Positions 43,356 through 51,888 of a stretch of DNA of 64,000 nucleotides are shown one piece after another. A program made the position numbers and the translations under genes. The DNA is from Paraburkholderia bannensis (GTDB taxonomy: Bacteria; Pseudomonadota; Gammaproteobacteria; Burkholderiales; Burkholderiaceae), in NCBI RefSeq assembly GCF_014200455.1, contig NZ_JACHBW010000005.1:62001-126000 (forward strand), read 5' to 3'. Position 1 is the stretch's first letter. Each line of letters begins with the position of its first letter. The notes beneath the pieces are model-generated. The model saw only the letters and a program-made list of their open reading frames with translations, was not told where the DNA came from and searched no databases.

Positions 43356-44132
43356 ATGAATGCGGAAATCCTCGCCGAGCAGGCCAATGGCGTGTTGACG
43401 ATTACGTTGAGCCGGGCGGACAAAAAGAATGCCCTGACGAATAGCATGTACGGCACGCTGGCCGACCTGATCGAGCGCGCCGAAGCTGACCGCGCAATCC
43501 GTGTGCTGCTCGTGCAAGGGGACGGCGACATCTTTACCGCAGGCAACGATGTGGGCGAGTTCGCGGCGATTGCCATGGGAAAGGGTCCTGAGGAGCGGCA
43601 TGTGCATCGTTTCCTGCGCGCGCTGGCGAAATCGACGGTCCCGCTCGTTGCGGCGGTTCATGGCAAGGCCGTGGGAATCGGCACAACCATGCTGCTGCAC
43701 TGCGACTACGTGCTGCTCGCGCCGGACGCGCAATTGATGACGCCGTTCGCCAACCTCGCGCTCGTACCCGAGGCGGCGTCGAGCTACCTGCTGCCGCTGC
43801 GTGTGGGCCATGTGCGCGCCTTCGAAATGTTCGCGCTGGGCGAGCCGATCGATGCCAATAGCGCGCTTGCCTGGGGGCTGGCGAACAGGATCTGCGCGAG
43901 CGATCAGCTACGCGCCGAAGCGCGTCGTATTGCCGAAAAAATCGCCACCAGGCCCGCGGGCTCGCTTGGCGCAATGAAATCGCTCATGCGCAACGCGCAA
44001 ACGCTGATTGCGAAAATGGACAGTGAAACGGAGAAGTTCGAGGAGCGCTTGAGCAGCGCTGAAGCGAGGGAAGCCTTCTCGGCTTTTGCAGAAAAGCGCA
44101 AGCCGGATTTTTCGCGCATCTCAGCGCATTGA
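43356..44132 (+). CDS. enoyl-CoA hydratase/isomerase family protein
   Basis: The protein has 258 residues; AGGAGAG precedes the ATG. The crotonase fold is clear: SRADKKNALTNSMY, the oxyanion hole FTAGNDVGEF and HGKAVGIGTTMLLHCD. The single acidic residue in LVPEAASSYLLP is in the position used by isomerase-like members, so it may be a delta-isomerase or a hydratase of the PaaG/CaiD kind. A MarR regulator is convergent and shares operator sequences with it. Confidence 0.9.
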   Translation: MNAEILAEQANGVLTITLSRADKKNALTNSMYGTLADLIERAEADRAIRVLLVQGDGDIFTAGNDVGEFAAIAMGKGPEERHVHRFLRALAKSTVPLVAAVHGKAVGIGTTMLLHCDYVLLAPDAQLMTPFANLALVPEAASSYLLPLRVGHVRAFEMFALGEPIDANSALAWGLANRICASDQLRAEARRIAEKIATRPAGSLGAMKSLMRNAQTLIAKMDSETEKFEERLSSAEAREAFSAFAEKRKPDFSRISAH

Positions 44133-44159
44133 TCGATAACGTGTGAGCGGCAGCGGCGC

Positions 44160-44594
44160 TTAAGCGTCGCGATCGTCGGCGAGAGGGAATTTTGTTTGCA
44201 GACTGCTCAGCCAGCGCGCCACGATCGCGATTTCCGCTTCCGTGAAACCATCGGTCAGCGTGGCGTTCAGGTCTTTCATACGCAGCTTCGAACGCTGGCG
44301 GGCAGACCTTCCTGCTTCTGTGAGCCACAGGCGCGAGACGCGCCCATCGGTTTCGTCGGCGCGCCGCTCGATCAAGCCCAATTTTTCCGTGCGGGCAGCA
44401 AGGCCGCTCATGCCCGGCGCACCCAGATCCAGCGCCGCTGCGGCCTCGCTCATCAACGCGCCGTTGTGTTCGCCGAGAAAAAACAGCAGCCCGGCCTGGG
44501 CGGCAGTCACACCGCTGCCCTCCGCGCGTTCCTGGGACCAGCGTTGCAGCCGGCGCTGTCCAACGTTCAGCAAATAGACGAGGCGGTGCTTCAT
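44160..44594 (-). CDS. MarR-family regulator
   Basis: The ATG at 44594 gives 144 codons and fits the MarR length; the open frame extends upstream over the operator. The winged helix is in GALMSEAAAALDLGAPGMSGLAARTEKLGLIERR with the wing DETDGRVSRLWLTEAGR. It probably represses both itself and the enoyl-CoA hydratase, since the 16-base site in front of its own start recurs in front of that gene. An acyl-CoA or phenolic ligand is likely from the target. Confidence 0.9.
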   Translation of the reverse strand: MKHRLVYLLNVGQRRLQRWSQERAEGSGVTAAQAGLLFFLGEHNGALMSEAAAALDLGAPGMSGLAARTEKLGLIERRADETDGRVSRLWLTEAGRSARQRSKLRMKDLNATLTDGFTEAEIAIVARWLSSLQTKFPLADDRDA

Positions 44595-44646
44595 GAGCGC
44601 GTGCCGGAGGGGGCGATAGGGTCGATAGAGCAGATAGCTTCGATAT

Positions 44647-44662
44647 TTAGTTCGCGTGTGAA
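44647..44662. promoter_or_regulatory. TTAGTTCGCGTGTGAA, candidate MarR autoregulatory operator
   Basis: Its reverse complement TTCACACGCGAACTAA differs from the site at 43323 by one base. It lies 53 bases before the MarR start. Confidence 0.6.
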
Positions 44663-44760
44663 TAATATCACGCGACGCGAACGCGGCCATGAGGCGATCT
44701 GCGAGGTCAGGTGGTGCTCGCGCCGATCACGCGCAACGACTCCATGGAACTCTGTCGCGA

Positions 44761-45198
44761 TTACAGGAAACTGCCAGGCAGCTCGACGCCCGCGCCGTGC
44801 TCCAGTTGCGCTTCGCCTTCCGAGATCAAATCGGCAGCGACCTCCAGCACCTCGGCTAGACGGAACAGCAACTGGTCGCGCCATTCTTCGTCATCGGCGC
44901 TGGGGGACGGTTGCGCGAGGCTTTCGATCAGCGAGTTCGCCGTTTCGAGAAAGGGCAGCGCGCGGTGGTAGCTGAGGACGGCCGCCATGGCATCGTCAGT
45001 CGCTCCTTTCAGCGGGCGCAGATAGTCGTCGGCGCGATCGTTCGGAGGCGACTGCATCGCCGCAGCCAGTTGGTCGATCCGCGACTGTCCGTGCGAGCCC
45101 ACGCGCAATGCGCGCTGCTGGAGTTGCGCATACTGTTCGCGCAGTTCGGTTTCATTGAGCATCGGAATATCCGCAGATTGCAAGTTCATGGACGGCAT
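44761..45198 (-). CDS. conserved hypothetical protein, helical
   Basis: The protein has 145 residues; an internal ATG at 45189 is an alternative start. It is predicted almost entirely helical (ELREQYAQLQQRALRV, ALPFLETANSLIESLA, LLFRLAEVLEVAADL) and acidic, with no signal peptide, membrane helix or Cys. I do not recognise the family. The codon use matches its neighbours, which supports it as a real gene. It lies alone between MarR and a tRNA gene. Confidence 0.6.
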   Translation of the reverse strand: MPSMNLQSADIPMLNETELREQYAQLQQRALRVGSHGQSRIDQLAAAMQSPPNDRADDYLRPLKGATDDAMAAVLSYHRALPFLETANSLIESLAQPSPSADDEEWRDQLLFRLAEVLEVAADLISEGEAQLEHGAGVELPGSFL

Positions 45199-45340
45199 TG
45201 TGTACCAACTCGCGGCAGGCGGCGTGCCGTGTCCACAGGGTCCGGATCGCGGAGCGTATTTCGCGGTTGATGCACTTGGGAAAGCGATGTTCGGCGAAGG
45301 CCGAAGCGGGCTGCTCGATCCGTGGACCGGGAGAATGTGA

Positions 45341-45418
45341 TGGCAGGGGAAGAAGGATTCGAACCTTCGAATGCCGGAATCAAAATCCGGTGCCTTAGGC
45401 CAGCTTGGCGACTCCCCT
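45341..45418 (-). tRNA. tRNA-Gln (anticodon UUG)
   Basis: Read on the minus strand, a cloverleaf folds: acceptor AGGGGAG/TTCCCCT, D-stem GCC/GGC, anticodon stem CCGGA/TCCGG with loop TTTTGAT (anticodon TTG), T-stem GAAGG/CCTTC with loop TTCGAAT, and a genome-encoded CCA. Length is 78 bases with CCA. Confidence 0.93.
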
Positions 45419-45523
45419 ACGTAGGGCCGTGATCGTAACAGAGGATTGGAAAAGAGAAAAGGGCTTCGTTCAAATTAGCCTTCAATCGCCTGATGCGTTA
45501 TCTGTTGCCTCTTGCCTGATGGG

Positions 45524-46156
45524 TTATCTGATGAACTGGCCGAGTTGCCACACGCCCAGCCCGGCCAGCAGCGCCGCCGAGCAGAGATTGATGGCGCGGT
45601 GCCAGGTGGCGTCGAAACAATGGCGCAGCCGCCCCACGCCGATGGACAGGATCAGCCACCATAGCGCCGATCCGCTTAGTACGCCCGCCACCATGACCCA
45701 CGGCGATGCCGCCGGCGCGTGGCCCGCCAGCGCGCCGAACACGGCCATGAAAGACAGGATGGTGGTGGGGTTCGACAGCGTCAGCAAGAAGGTGCTGCCC
45801 ACGTAGCGCAGCAACGTGCCTGCGGGCGGTTGCTCGCCGCCGCTTCGCGCTGCGGGCTGGGTGGCGATGCGCCAGGCCAGCCAAAGCAGGAAGGCACCGC
45901 CCAACAGACCGAACCAGGGCTTCAGTCGCAGCAGCCAGGCGATCAGACCGCTGACGCCATAAGCGCCGACCGCGCCGTAGACCGCGTCGGCGAATGCCGC
46001 GCCCAGTCCCGTGGCCAGCCCGGCAAGGCGGCCATGATCCAGCGTGCGCTGAATGGCGAGCAGGCCGATCTGGCCGACCGGCGCGGCGATCGACAGCCCG
46101 ATCAGCAGCGATTGCCCGAACAGCACGAGGGTAGTGGAGGGCGGCAGGATATTCAT
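45524..46156 (-). CDS. LysE-family amino acid exporter
   Basis: The ATG at 46156 lies 9 bases after GGAAA and gives 210 residues; an ATG at 46165 is possible. Six hydrophobic segments and the family signature GLSIAAPVGQIGLLAIQRTL, then ADAVYGAVGAYG and TLSNPTTILSF, identify a LysE/RhtB exporter. It is divergent from an Lrp/AsnC regulator, a common arrangement for amino-acid-induced export. The exported amino acid cannot be told. Confidence 0.92.
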   Translation of the reverse strand: MNILPPSTTLVLFGQSLLIGLSIAAPVGQIGLLAIQRTLDHGRLAGLATGLGAAFADAVYGAVGAYGVSGLIAWLLRLKPWFGLLGGAFLLWLAWRIATQPAARSGGEQPPAGTLLRYVGSTFLLTLSNPTTILSFMAVFGALAGHAPAASPWVMVAGVLSGSALWWLILSIGVGRLRHCFDATWHRAINLCSAALLAGLGVWQLGQFIR

Positions 46157-46209
46157 GTCGAACATTTTCCGGCCAGCACGCCTGCTTGCACAGAACAAAA
46201 CCCGCAGCG

Positions 46210-46233
46210 AAAATCGGTTTTGTTTTCGATTTT
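46210..46233. promoter_or_regulatory. AAAATCG...CGATTTT inverted repeat, candidate Lrp-type site
   Basis: Seven-base arms separated by ten T-rich bases lie between the divergent lysE-type and Lrp-type genes, 17 bases before the regulator ATG and 54 bases before the exporter. AT-rich inverted repeats are typical for Lrp/AsnC proteins. Confidence 0.5.
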
Positions 46234-46250
46234 TCAGGTTGAAGCGCGTC

Positions 46251-46715
46251 ATGACCGAATCTTTGCAACTCGATACCAAAGCCTGGGCGCTGCTCATGGC
46301 GCTGCAGGAAGATGGCCGCGCGCCGCTGAAGACGCTGGCGCTTGCCGCCGGCTTGTCGGTGCCCGCGACGGTGGAGCGTCTCAAGCGCCTGAAGGATGCC
46401 GGGGTGATCCGTTCGGTGGGCGCGGAGCTGGATCCGGCGCAGGCTGGCTATCCGGTGCGCGCGATCATTGGCGTTACCGTGCAGCAGCCGGGTAAGAAAG
46501 CGTTTCTGGACAAGCTGCGCCGCGCGCCCGAAGTGCTGGAATGCCATCATGTGGCGGGCGCCGATTCATATATCGTGACCGTGGTGTCGCGCAGCCTCGC
46601 ACAGCTGGAGCACTTCCTCGGCTCGATTAACGGCTACGGGGAGACGCGCACCTCGATCGTCTTTTCGACGCCGATTGCGCGTCGCGGTCTGGTCGCGCCC
46701 GGGGCGGCGCGCTGA
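46251..46715 (+). CDS. Lrp/AsnC-family regulator
   Basis: The protein has 154 residues. The N-terminal HTH (LDTKAWALLMALQEDGRAPLKTLALAAGLSVPATVERLKRL) is followed by the RAM ligand domain (RAIIGVTVQQPGKKAFLDKL, HHVAGADSYIVTVVSR). It most likely activates the divergent LysE-type exporter in response to an amino acid. Confidence 0.92.
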   Translation: MTESLQLDTKAWALLMALQEDGRAPLKTLALAAGLSVPATVERLKRLKDAGVIRSVGAELDPAQAGYPVRAIIGVTVQQPGKKAFLDKLRRAPEVLECHHVAGADSYIVTVVSRSLAQLEHFLGSINGYGETRTSIVFSTPIARRGLVAPGAAR

Positions 46716-46780
46716 GCCGGTCGTGGTGCCGCGGTTTCAAAGTGCGCGTTCTTGCGAAAGCTGACTCAGCGCGAGGGTTC

Positions 46781-46921
46781 GCCCTTCAGTTCAAGGCCGC
46801 CCGTCGCAAGCCCGGTTCAACGTGGCGCCAAGACGAGATGTTCGTGACGCTGCGTGGCGAACCGTGCGTGCTGTAGCGTGCAATCGACGAGCACGGCATT
46901 GAGCTCGACATCCTGCCAGAG
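46781..46921 (+). pseudogene. remnant of an IS6-type transposase
   Basis: Frame 2 from about 46781 reads ...ARRKPGSTWRQDEMFVTLRG, EPCVL, a stop, then RAIDEHGIELDIL. This matches the first DDE region of IS6-family transposases, where the usual sequence is GSTWHLDEMFVTLRGEPYLLWRAVDEHG; here the Trp codon has become TAG. Similarity stops on both sides and no terminal inverted repeats are seen. It lies in a 448-base gene-free stretch (46716-47163) that otherwise shows no recognisable feature. Confidence 0.6.
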
Positions 46922-47163
46922 AATCGAGCGACCGCTCTCCGGTAACGGGTCTCACGCATACGCCACGATCCGTGGCGCACCGAGTCGTACGCCCACAGCC
47001 GCACCCCAGCGTAATCATGCGATACGCGTGAGTCGACGTTCGGCCATGAGAAGCCACTCGGCTGGACATTGGAATTCTCCGGCGAGCAATCGCTAGCCTT
47101 GATGCTTCCGATATCGCGGAGACGCTCGTAGTCGCAAGCGTGCAGACTTTGCGCCCCGGTCCA

Positions 47164-48018
47164 TCACATCCGCTCGACGAGCGCACGCAACACCGTATCG
47201 AGTTCGACCCGCCCCTTGCGGCTTTCGTGAGCGAACGTGAGCCAGCCAGCATTGAATCCGTCGAGCATCTGGATGCGCGGCAGCGGATTGCGCATGCCCT
47301 GGGCGCGAAACAGCGCTTCCCACGTTTCGCGCGGCACGGCCTCGGCGCGCACGCAGCGGCCCAGCAGATGCGTGAACGCTGCCGCAATGTCGTTGGGTGA
47401 AACCCGGCGCGGCCCTTCGAGTTCGACGACGCGCTTGCCGATCCACGACTCCTGAAGCAGTTCAGCAGCCACCCGACCGACATCGGCCGTGGCGACCATA
47501 GGAATCCGCCGATCCAGCGGTTGGAGAAAGGCCTGGATGACACCCGTATCGCGCGCAGCCGCCACGTCCCATGCGGCGTTTTCCATGAACCATGCCGGGC
47601 GCAGGAAAGTGACGGGCATCGCCAGACCGCCCAGTTCCTGCTCCAGGATACCGAGCTGACTGAGCAGATTCTGCTGGCGCGCTTGCGCGCCGACGGTCGA
47701 GATGCAGACAAGCCGGCCCGGCCGCGCGCGCTCCAATGCGATGCGCACGGCGGTGATGACCTTGCGGGTTTCCGTGAAGCCGGGTGAGGGATCGAAATTC
47801 GGCGGCAGGACCACGAATGCAGCTTCGGCGCCGGCGAACGCGCGCTGCAGCGCGTCGGTGTCGTCCATGCGCGCGAGCGCAGGCTCACAGCCCTGCGTCG
47901 CCCAACTCTGCGCCTTGCCGGCGTCGCGCAGTACCGCGCGCACATCCTTACCGGCGGCCAGCAGTGTGCGTGCGACGACACCGCCTACCTGACCTGTGAT
48001 TCCCGTAATGGCAAACAT
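47164..48018 (-). CDS. NmrA-family NAD(P)-binding protein
   Basis: The protein has 284 residues and starts MFAITGITGQVGGVVARTLL, the Rossmann glycine motif of NmrA/QOR2-type atypical SDRs. FVVLPPNFDPSPGF, RLVCISTVGAQ and FLRPAWFMENAAWD follow the family pattern. These proteins act as quinone or redox-cofactor reductases or sensors. It is divergent from a LysR gene. Confidence 0.88.
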   Translation of the reverse strand: MFAITGITGQVGGVVARTLLAAGKDVRAVLRDAGKAQSWATQGCEPALARMDDTDALQRAFAGAEAAFVVLPPNFDPSPGFTETRKVITAVRIALERARPGRLVCISTVGAQARQQNLLSQLGILEQELGGLAMPVTFLRPAWFMENAAWDVAAARDTGVIQAFLQPLDRRIPMVATADVGRVAAELLQESWIGKRVVELEGPRRVSPNDIAAAFTHLLGRCVRAEAVPRETWEALFRAQGMRNPLPRIQMLDGFNAGWLTFAHESRKGRVELDTVLRALVERM

Positions 48019-48100
48019 GAAGACTCCTGATTGGAAGCAGCGACTGCCGCAATGGATGCCATTGTGTGGATGCGAAGAAAATTAAGCGATATCATGAATA

Positions 48101-48115
48101 TCATTTAATTAATGA
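48101..48115. promoter_or_regulatory. TCATT-TAATT-AATGA inverted repeat, candidate LysR site
   Basis: Perfect 5-base arms in an AT-rich stretch lie 14 bases before the LysR ATG and 83 bases before the divergent NmrA gene. Confidence 0.45.
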
Positions 48116-48128
48116 CAAAAGAGCATGT

Positions 48129-49043
48129 ATGCAAAGGTTTGACGAACGCATACTCAACGGCACTAGCGTATTCGCGACCATTGTCGATGCAGGCAGTTTC
48201 GCCGCGGCGGGCGAGGTGCTCGGCATGTCGCAATCGGGCGTGAGCCGCGCCGTAGCGCGCCTGGAGGCAAGACTCGGAATTCGCCTGTTTGACCGGACGA
48301 CGCGCGCTGTGTCCCTCACCGACGAGGGGCGCCGTTTCTACGAGCGGGTGATGCCGCTGTTGGCTGGCCTGGAAGATGCGGCTGCCACCGCGTCCGCCGG
48401 AGCAACCGCGGTGCGTGGGCGGCTGCGGGTCAACATCGACCCGTTCTTTTCGCGGCTCATTCTGGGGCCGGGCCTGGGAGCGTTCCTCGAAAGCTACCCG
48501 GATCTGCAACTCGACCTGATCACGCGCGATCAGCTGGGCGACATGGTGGCCGATGGGTTTGATCTTGCGGTCCGCTTTGGCGAGCCTCAAGCCTCCAGCC
48601 TCGTCGCGCGGCGCTTGCTGGACACGCGCATAGTGACAGTAGCCTCGCCGTCATACATCAAACGGATCGGTCGGCCGCTGAAACCCACCGAGCTCGCTGG
48701 CGATACCCACACCTGCATTGAATTCCGGGATCCGGAGACGGGGCGGCCGTTCACATGGGAGTTTCATCGTAAACGCAGGAAGCTCGCCGTGAAAACCGTC
48801 GGCAGACTCATCGTCAACGATGTGGGCACGATGCAGAGCGCTTGCCTGGCCGGTTATGGAATTGCGCAGATCATGGAACTTGGAGCTGAAGCGATGCTAG
48901 CCGAGGGGCAGCTGGTGGACCTCTTTCCGGACTGGCCCGACGAGCGCTTCCCGCTGTATGCGCTGTACCCGTCGCGGCACCATCCGCCTGCAAAAACGCG
49001 GGCCTTCCTGGATTTTGTGGTCTCGTTGACGGCCAGTCGGTGA
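48129..49043 (+). CDS. LysR-family regulator
   Basis: The ATG at 48129 (MQRFDERILNGTSVFATIV) gives 304 residues; an in-frame start at 48066 would add 21. The HTH is in GSFAAAGEVLGMSQSGVSRAVARLEARLGIRLF and the effector domain contains DPFFSRLILGPGLGAFLESYPD. It belongs to the group near DhcR/AaeR-type regulators and probably controls the divergent NmrA-type gene. Confidence 0.9.
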   Translation: MQRFDERILNGTSVFATIVDAGSFAAAGEVLGMSQSGVSRAVARLEARLGIRLFDRTTRAVSLTDEGRRFYERVMPLLAGLEDAAATASAGATAVRGRLRVNIDPFFSRLILGPGLGAFLESYPDLQLDLITRDQLGDMVADGFDLAVRFGEPQASSLVARRLLDTRIVTVASPSYIKRIGRPLKPTELAGDTHTCIEFRDPETGRPFTWEFHRKRRKLAVKTVGRLIVNDVGTMQSACLAGYGIAQIMELGAEAMLAEGQLVDLFPDWPDERFPLYALYPSRHHPPAKTRAFLDFVVSLTASR

Positions 49044-49140
49044 CAGTCACTTTCGCACCGGCTTGAACGACCGTGTGCCTTGATTTGCGGGACGCGTCTC
49101 AAGCCTTTGTTTAACCAGGTTCGCAACAGCTTCTGAGTGA

Positions 49141-49172
49141 CGGTGATCCGGCCGCACTGCGCCAGATCACCG
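49141..49172. terminator. hairpin between convergent LysR and TonB-receptor genes
   Basis: CGGTGATC and GATCACCG form a perfect 8-pair stem with a 16-base loop, 9 bases from the receptor stop codon. There is no T-run. Confidence 0.4.
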
Positions 49173-49180
49173 GACCGTTC

Positions 49181-51406
49181 TTACCAGTTATAGCGTGCTG
49201 AGGCGATGACCGTGCGCGGATTGCCGTAGATGCACACGGCGGACGACTGACAGCCACCGACGTAGCGGCGATCGAAGATGTTCGTCGCGTTGATCGCGAA
49301 GCGCCAGTCGCGCGTATCGTAGTGAACGGCTGCGTCGTAGAGCGTATAGCTCGGCACAGTGATGGAATTATCCGCTGCGCCCGCAACCGAGCTTTGATAG
49401 CGCACGCCCATGCCAAAGCCCAGCCCGGCGATCACGCCGGTATGCCAGGTCCAGTCCGCCCAGAGCGATGCCATCTGCCGCGGCCGCGGAATATCCACCG
49501 GCCATTTGTTCAGCGTTTCATCGTTGGCCTTTACGTTCTTCACGTCCTGATAGACGTAAGCCGCAATGATCGACAGGTTGTTCGTCAGCTTGCCCACGGC
49601 GCTGAACTCGAACCCACGCGAACGCACTTCGCCAGTCTGCACATAGGTGCTCAGCGTCGGGTCGTTGAGGTTCGGCGTGGCGACGTTGGTCTGGTTGATC
49701 TGATAGATCGCGGCGTTGAGCATCAGATTCTTGCCGGGCGGCTGCCAACGCAGGCCGAGTTCAACCTGACGTCCGCGCGTGGGCTCGGGAAGCGAACCGT
49801 TAGCCATATTCACGCCGAGCAGCGGGTTGAACGAGGTCGAGTAGCTGACATACGGCGAGAGACCGTAGTCGCCGAGGAACGTCACGCCGACGCGCCCGCT
49901 GAACGCGTGATCGGCCTGCGTTTGCCGGGTGCCGCCGATCAGGTCGTTTTGCGTCGCGATCGACCAGTCCTGGCGGCCGCCGAGCGTGAACACCCAGCGT
50001 CGCCATTTGATCTGATCCTGCAGGTAGACACCGAACGCGTCCATTGAACTTTTGACGTCGGTCCGTGGATACGCGTTGGGTGAAGAGAAGATCGCGGCGG
50101 TAACCGGTGTGTAGACGGGATTGAACAGATTCAGGTCCGGCGCGAGTGCGAGCTGCTCGCTGTCGGTCGTCGTCTGCCGGTTGTATTCGAAACCGGCCAG
50201 CACGGTGTGGTCAAGTTCGCCGGTTCTGAATTTCGCCTGCGCCTGATTATCAATGTCAAAACGGTTGTAGTTGAACTGGAAGATGCCGGCGTAGCGCGTG
50301 AGCGATGCCATGGTCGGGTCGGCATCGTCCAGGCCGCCGCCGTACACCGACCAGTCGTCGGTAGAAAGATGCATGAAGCGCGCATTCTGGCGCACCGTCC
50401 ACACGCTGTTGAACTGATGCTCGAACTGGTAGCCGATTGATGCCTGGCGCTTGCCGTAGCGGTCGAAGTCCGGATCCCCCACGTAGAGATTGTTCGAGAT
50501 CACGCCGTTCGGATTGGGCTGCACTGTGCCACTCGCGGGCAGGAAATTGCTTGCCGTATCGGTCCAGTCCTGCAGGTAGGTCGCGTAGAGCGTGAATGAC
50601 GTGGCGGCATCCGGCTGCCATTTGATGGAGGGCGAGAGCGCCACTCGCTGATCGGCGTTCGGCCCCATCTGCGCGTTGCCGTCACGGGCGACGCCGACCA
50701 CGCGCCAGGAGAGCGTGCCGTCCTTGTCGATCTTGTCGCCGATATCGAAAGCGATCTGCTTGCGCGCGAAATTGCCGATCTGCACTTCCATTTCGCGAAT
50801 GCGCTCGCCATTGGCGAGCTTGCTTTGTACATCGACGATAGCGCCTGGATCGCCTTGCCCGTAAAGGACCGAGGTGGGTCCGCGAAGCACGCTCAGGCTT
50901 TCGATCATGTACGGGTCGACGCGCCAGCTCGCGAGGTTGATCGTGTTGGGCACCGAGAGACCGTCGACGAAGAGCGTGGGCGTGAAGCCGCGCAGGGCGG
51001 AATACCAGTCGGAACGGTTGTCCGAACTATAGGTGGAAAAACCCGGCACGTAGCGCAGCGCCTGATTGATGTCGGTGGCGCGCGTCATCTCGATCTGCTC
51101 GGCCGTGACGATGTTGATCGTCTGCGGGATTTCGTTGATGGGCGTGTCCGTTTTCGTCCCGGATGCGCTGCGGCGGCCGACCAGGCCGACGGCCGCGTCC
51201 TTGCCGGCATTGGCCGAAACCGAAACTGCGGGCAGGGTCTCGCTGCTGGGGTTGGCCTCACCCGATGCCTGCGGCAGGGACTTCTTGTCCGGACTTGCGT
51301 CTTGCCGCGCATCCATCTGCGCCCACGCGTGACCCGACGCCACGTAGAACGTTATGCCCGCAGCGGCAGAAATCGCGCGCATGCGCGTGCTGGTTGCCCA
51401 TTCCAT
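49181..51406 (-). CDS. TonB-dependent siderophore receptor
   Basis: The protein has 741 residues with a signal peptide to about residue 30 (AWAQ). LPAVSVSA near residue 58 is the TonB-box-like segment. The plug domain has DTPINEIPQTINIVTAEQI and SVLRGPTSVLYGQGDPGAIVD. The rest is a 22-strand barrel ending in the aromatic ARYNW required for outer-membrane insertion. It resembles FhuA/FcuA-type ferric hydroxamate receptors. A Fur-box-like sequence and a divergent AraC gene lie upstream, so iron- and siderophore-dependent control is likely. Confidence 0.93.
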   Translation of the reverse strand: MEWATSTRMRAISAAAGITFYVASGHAWAQMDARQDASPDKKSLPQASGEANPSSETLPAVSVSANAGKDAAVGLVGRRSASGTKTDTPINEIPQTINIVTAEQIEMTRATDINQALRYVPGFSTYSSDNRSDWYSALRGFTPTLFVDGLSVPNTINLASWRVDPYMIESLSVLRGPTSVLYGQGDPGAIVDVQSKLANGERIREMEVQIGNFARKQIAFDIGDKIDKDGTLSWRVVGVARDGNAQMGPNADQRVALSPSIKWQPDAATSFTLYATYLQDWTDTASNFLPASGTVQPNPNGVISNNLYVGDPDFDRYGKRQASIGYQFEHQFNSVWTVRQNARFMHLSTDDWSVYGGGLDDADPTMASLTRYAGIFQFNYNRFDIDNQAQAKFRTGELDHTVLAGFEYNRQTTTDSEQLALAPDLNLFNPVYTPVTAAIFSSPNAYPRTDVKSSMDAFGVYLQDQIKWRRWVFTLGGRQDWSIATQNDLIGGTRQTQADHAFSGRVGVTFLGDYGLSPYVSYSTSFNPLLGVNMANGSLPEPTRGRQVELGLRWQPPGKNLMLNAAIYQINQTNVATPNLNDPTLSTYVQTGEVRSRGFEFSAVGKLTNNLSIIAAYVYQDVKNVKANDETLNKWPVDIPRPRQMASLWADWTWHTGVIAGLGFGMGVRYQSSVAGAADNSITVPSYTLYDAAVHYDTRDWRFAINATNIFDRRYVGGCQSSAVCIYGNPRTVIASARYNW

Positions 51407-51888
51407 CCTTGCTTGCTCTCCAATAGCGTGTGGCCGCCCGTCGGACGTGCCTTGTTGTGGGGCGTTCCGGCGACCAGTTGGCCGTGAAATCGCCCATTTC
51501 GGTTGCTCGCGAGCCCAATGAGTCGCCCGCTATGAGGCCGTCTCATCGGTACCCAATGACTGCATGCATCCCCCGCTTCAGCGCGTCGGCAAGGCGCAAG
51601 CGCGCTGCCGCGACGCGTGCGTCGCACGGCGGACTGTATTGCGAGGGGGATTTCATGCGCGGCGGCCAGTGGCCTGCCGGCTTGTGGATGGACCTGTCTC
51701 TGTTCGCGCCCGTGCGGTGTCCGTTACCAGGCTGCCGGGCCGGGCAACATTTTATGCAAGAATGCGAATCATTACGATCCAAATGCCGGACTTACTACCC
51801 GGTCCAATGAATGAAAGCTTACATGCGACCGATACCCGACGTAATGACAACTTCTATCGCGATCGTGCCAATTTGTTGCTGAAACTCG
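51407..51888. promoter_or_regulatory. 482-base divergent region before receptor and AraC genes
   Basis: No gene is supported. The region has a Fur-box-like site at 51758-51776. The base composition becomes AT-richer toward the AraC gene. Confidence 0.5.
51758..51776. promoter_or_regulatory. Fur-box-like sequence
   Basis: AAGAATGCGAATCATTACG matches 13 of 19 positions of the classical Fur box, including the core AATCATTA. It lies 113 bases before the AraC start and 352 bases before the receptor start. Confidence 0.5.

Noticed and set aside
46786..47004. Minus-strand open frame opposite the IS6 remnant
   Set aside because: The transposase reading is on the plus strand; the minus product matches nothing I recognise.
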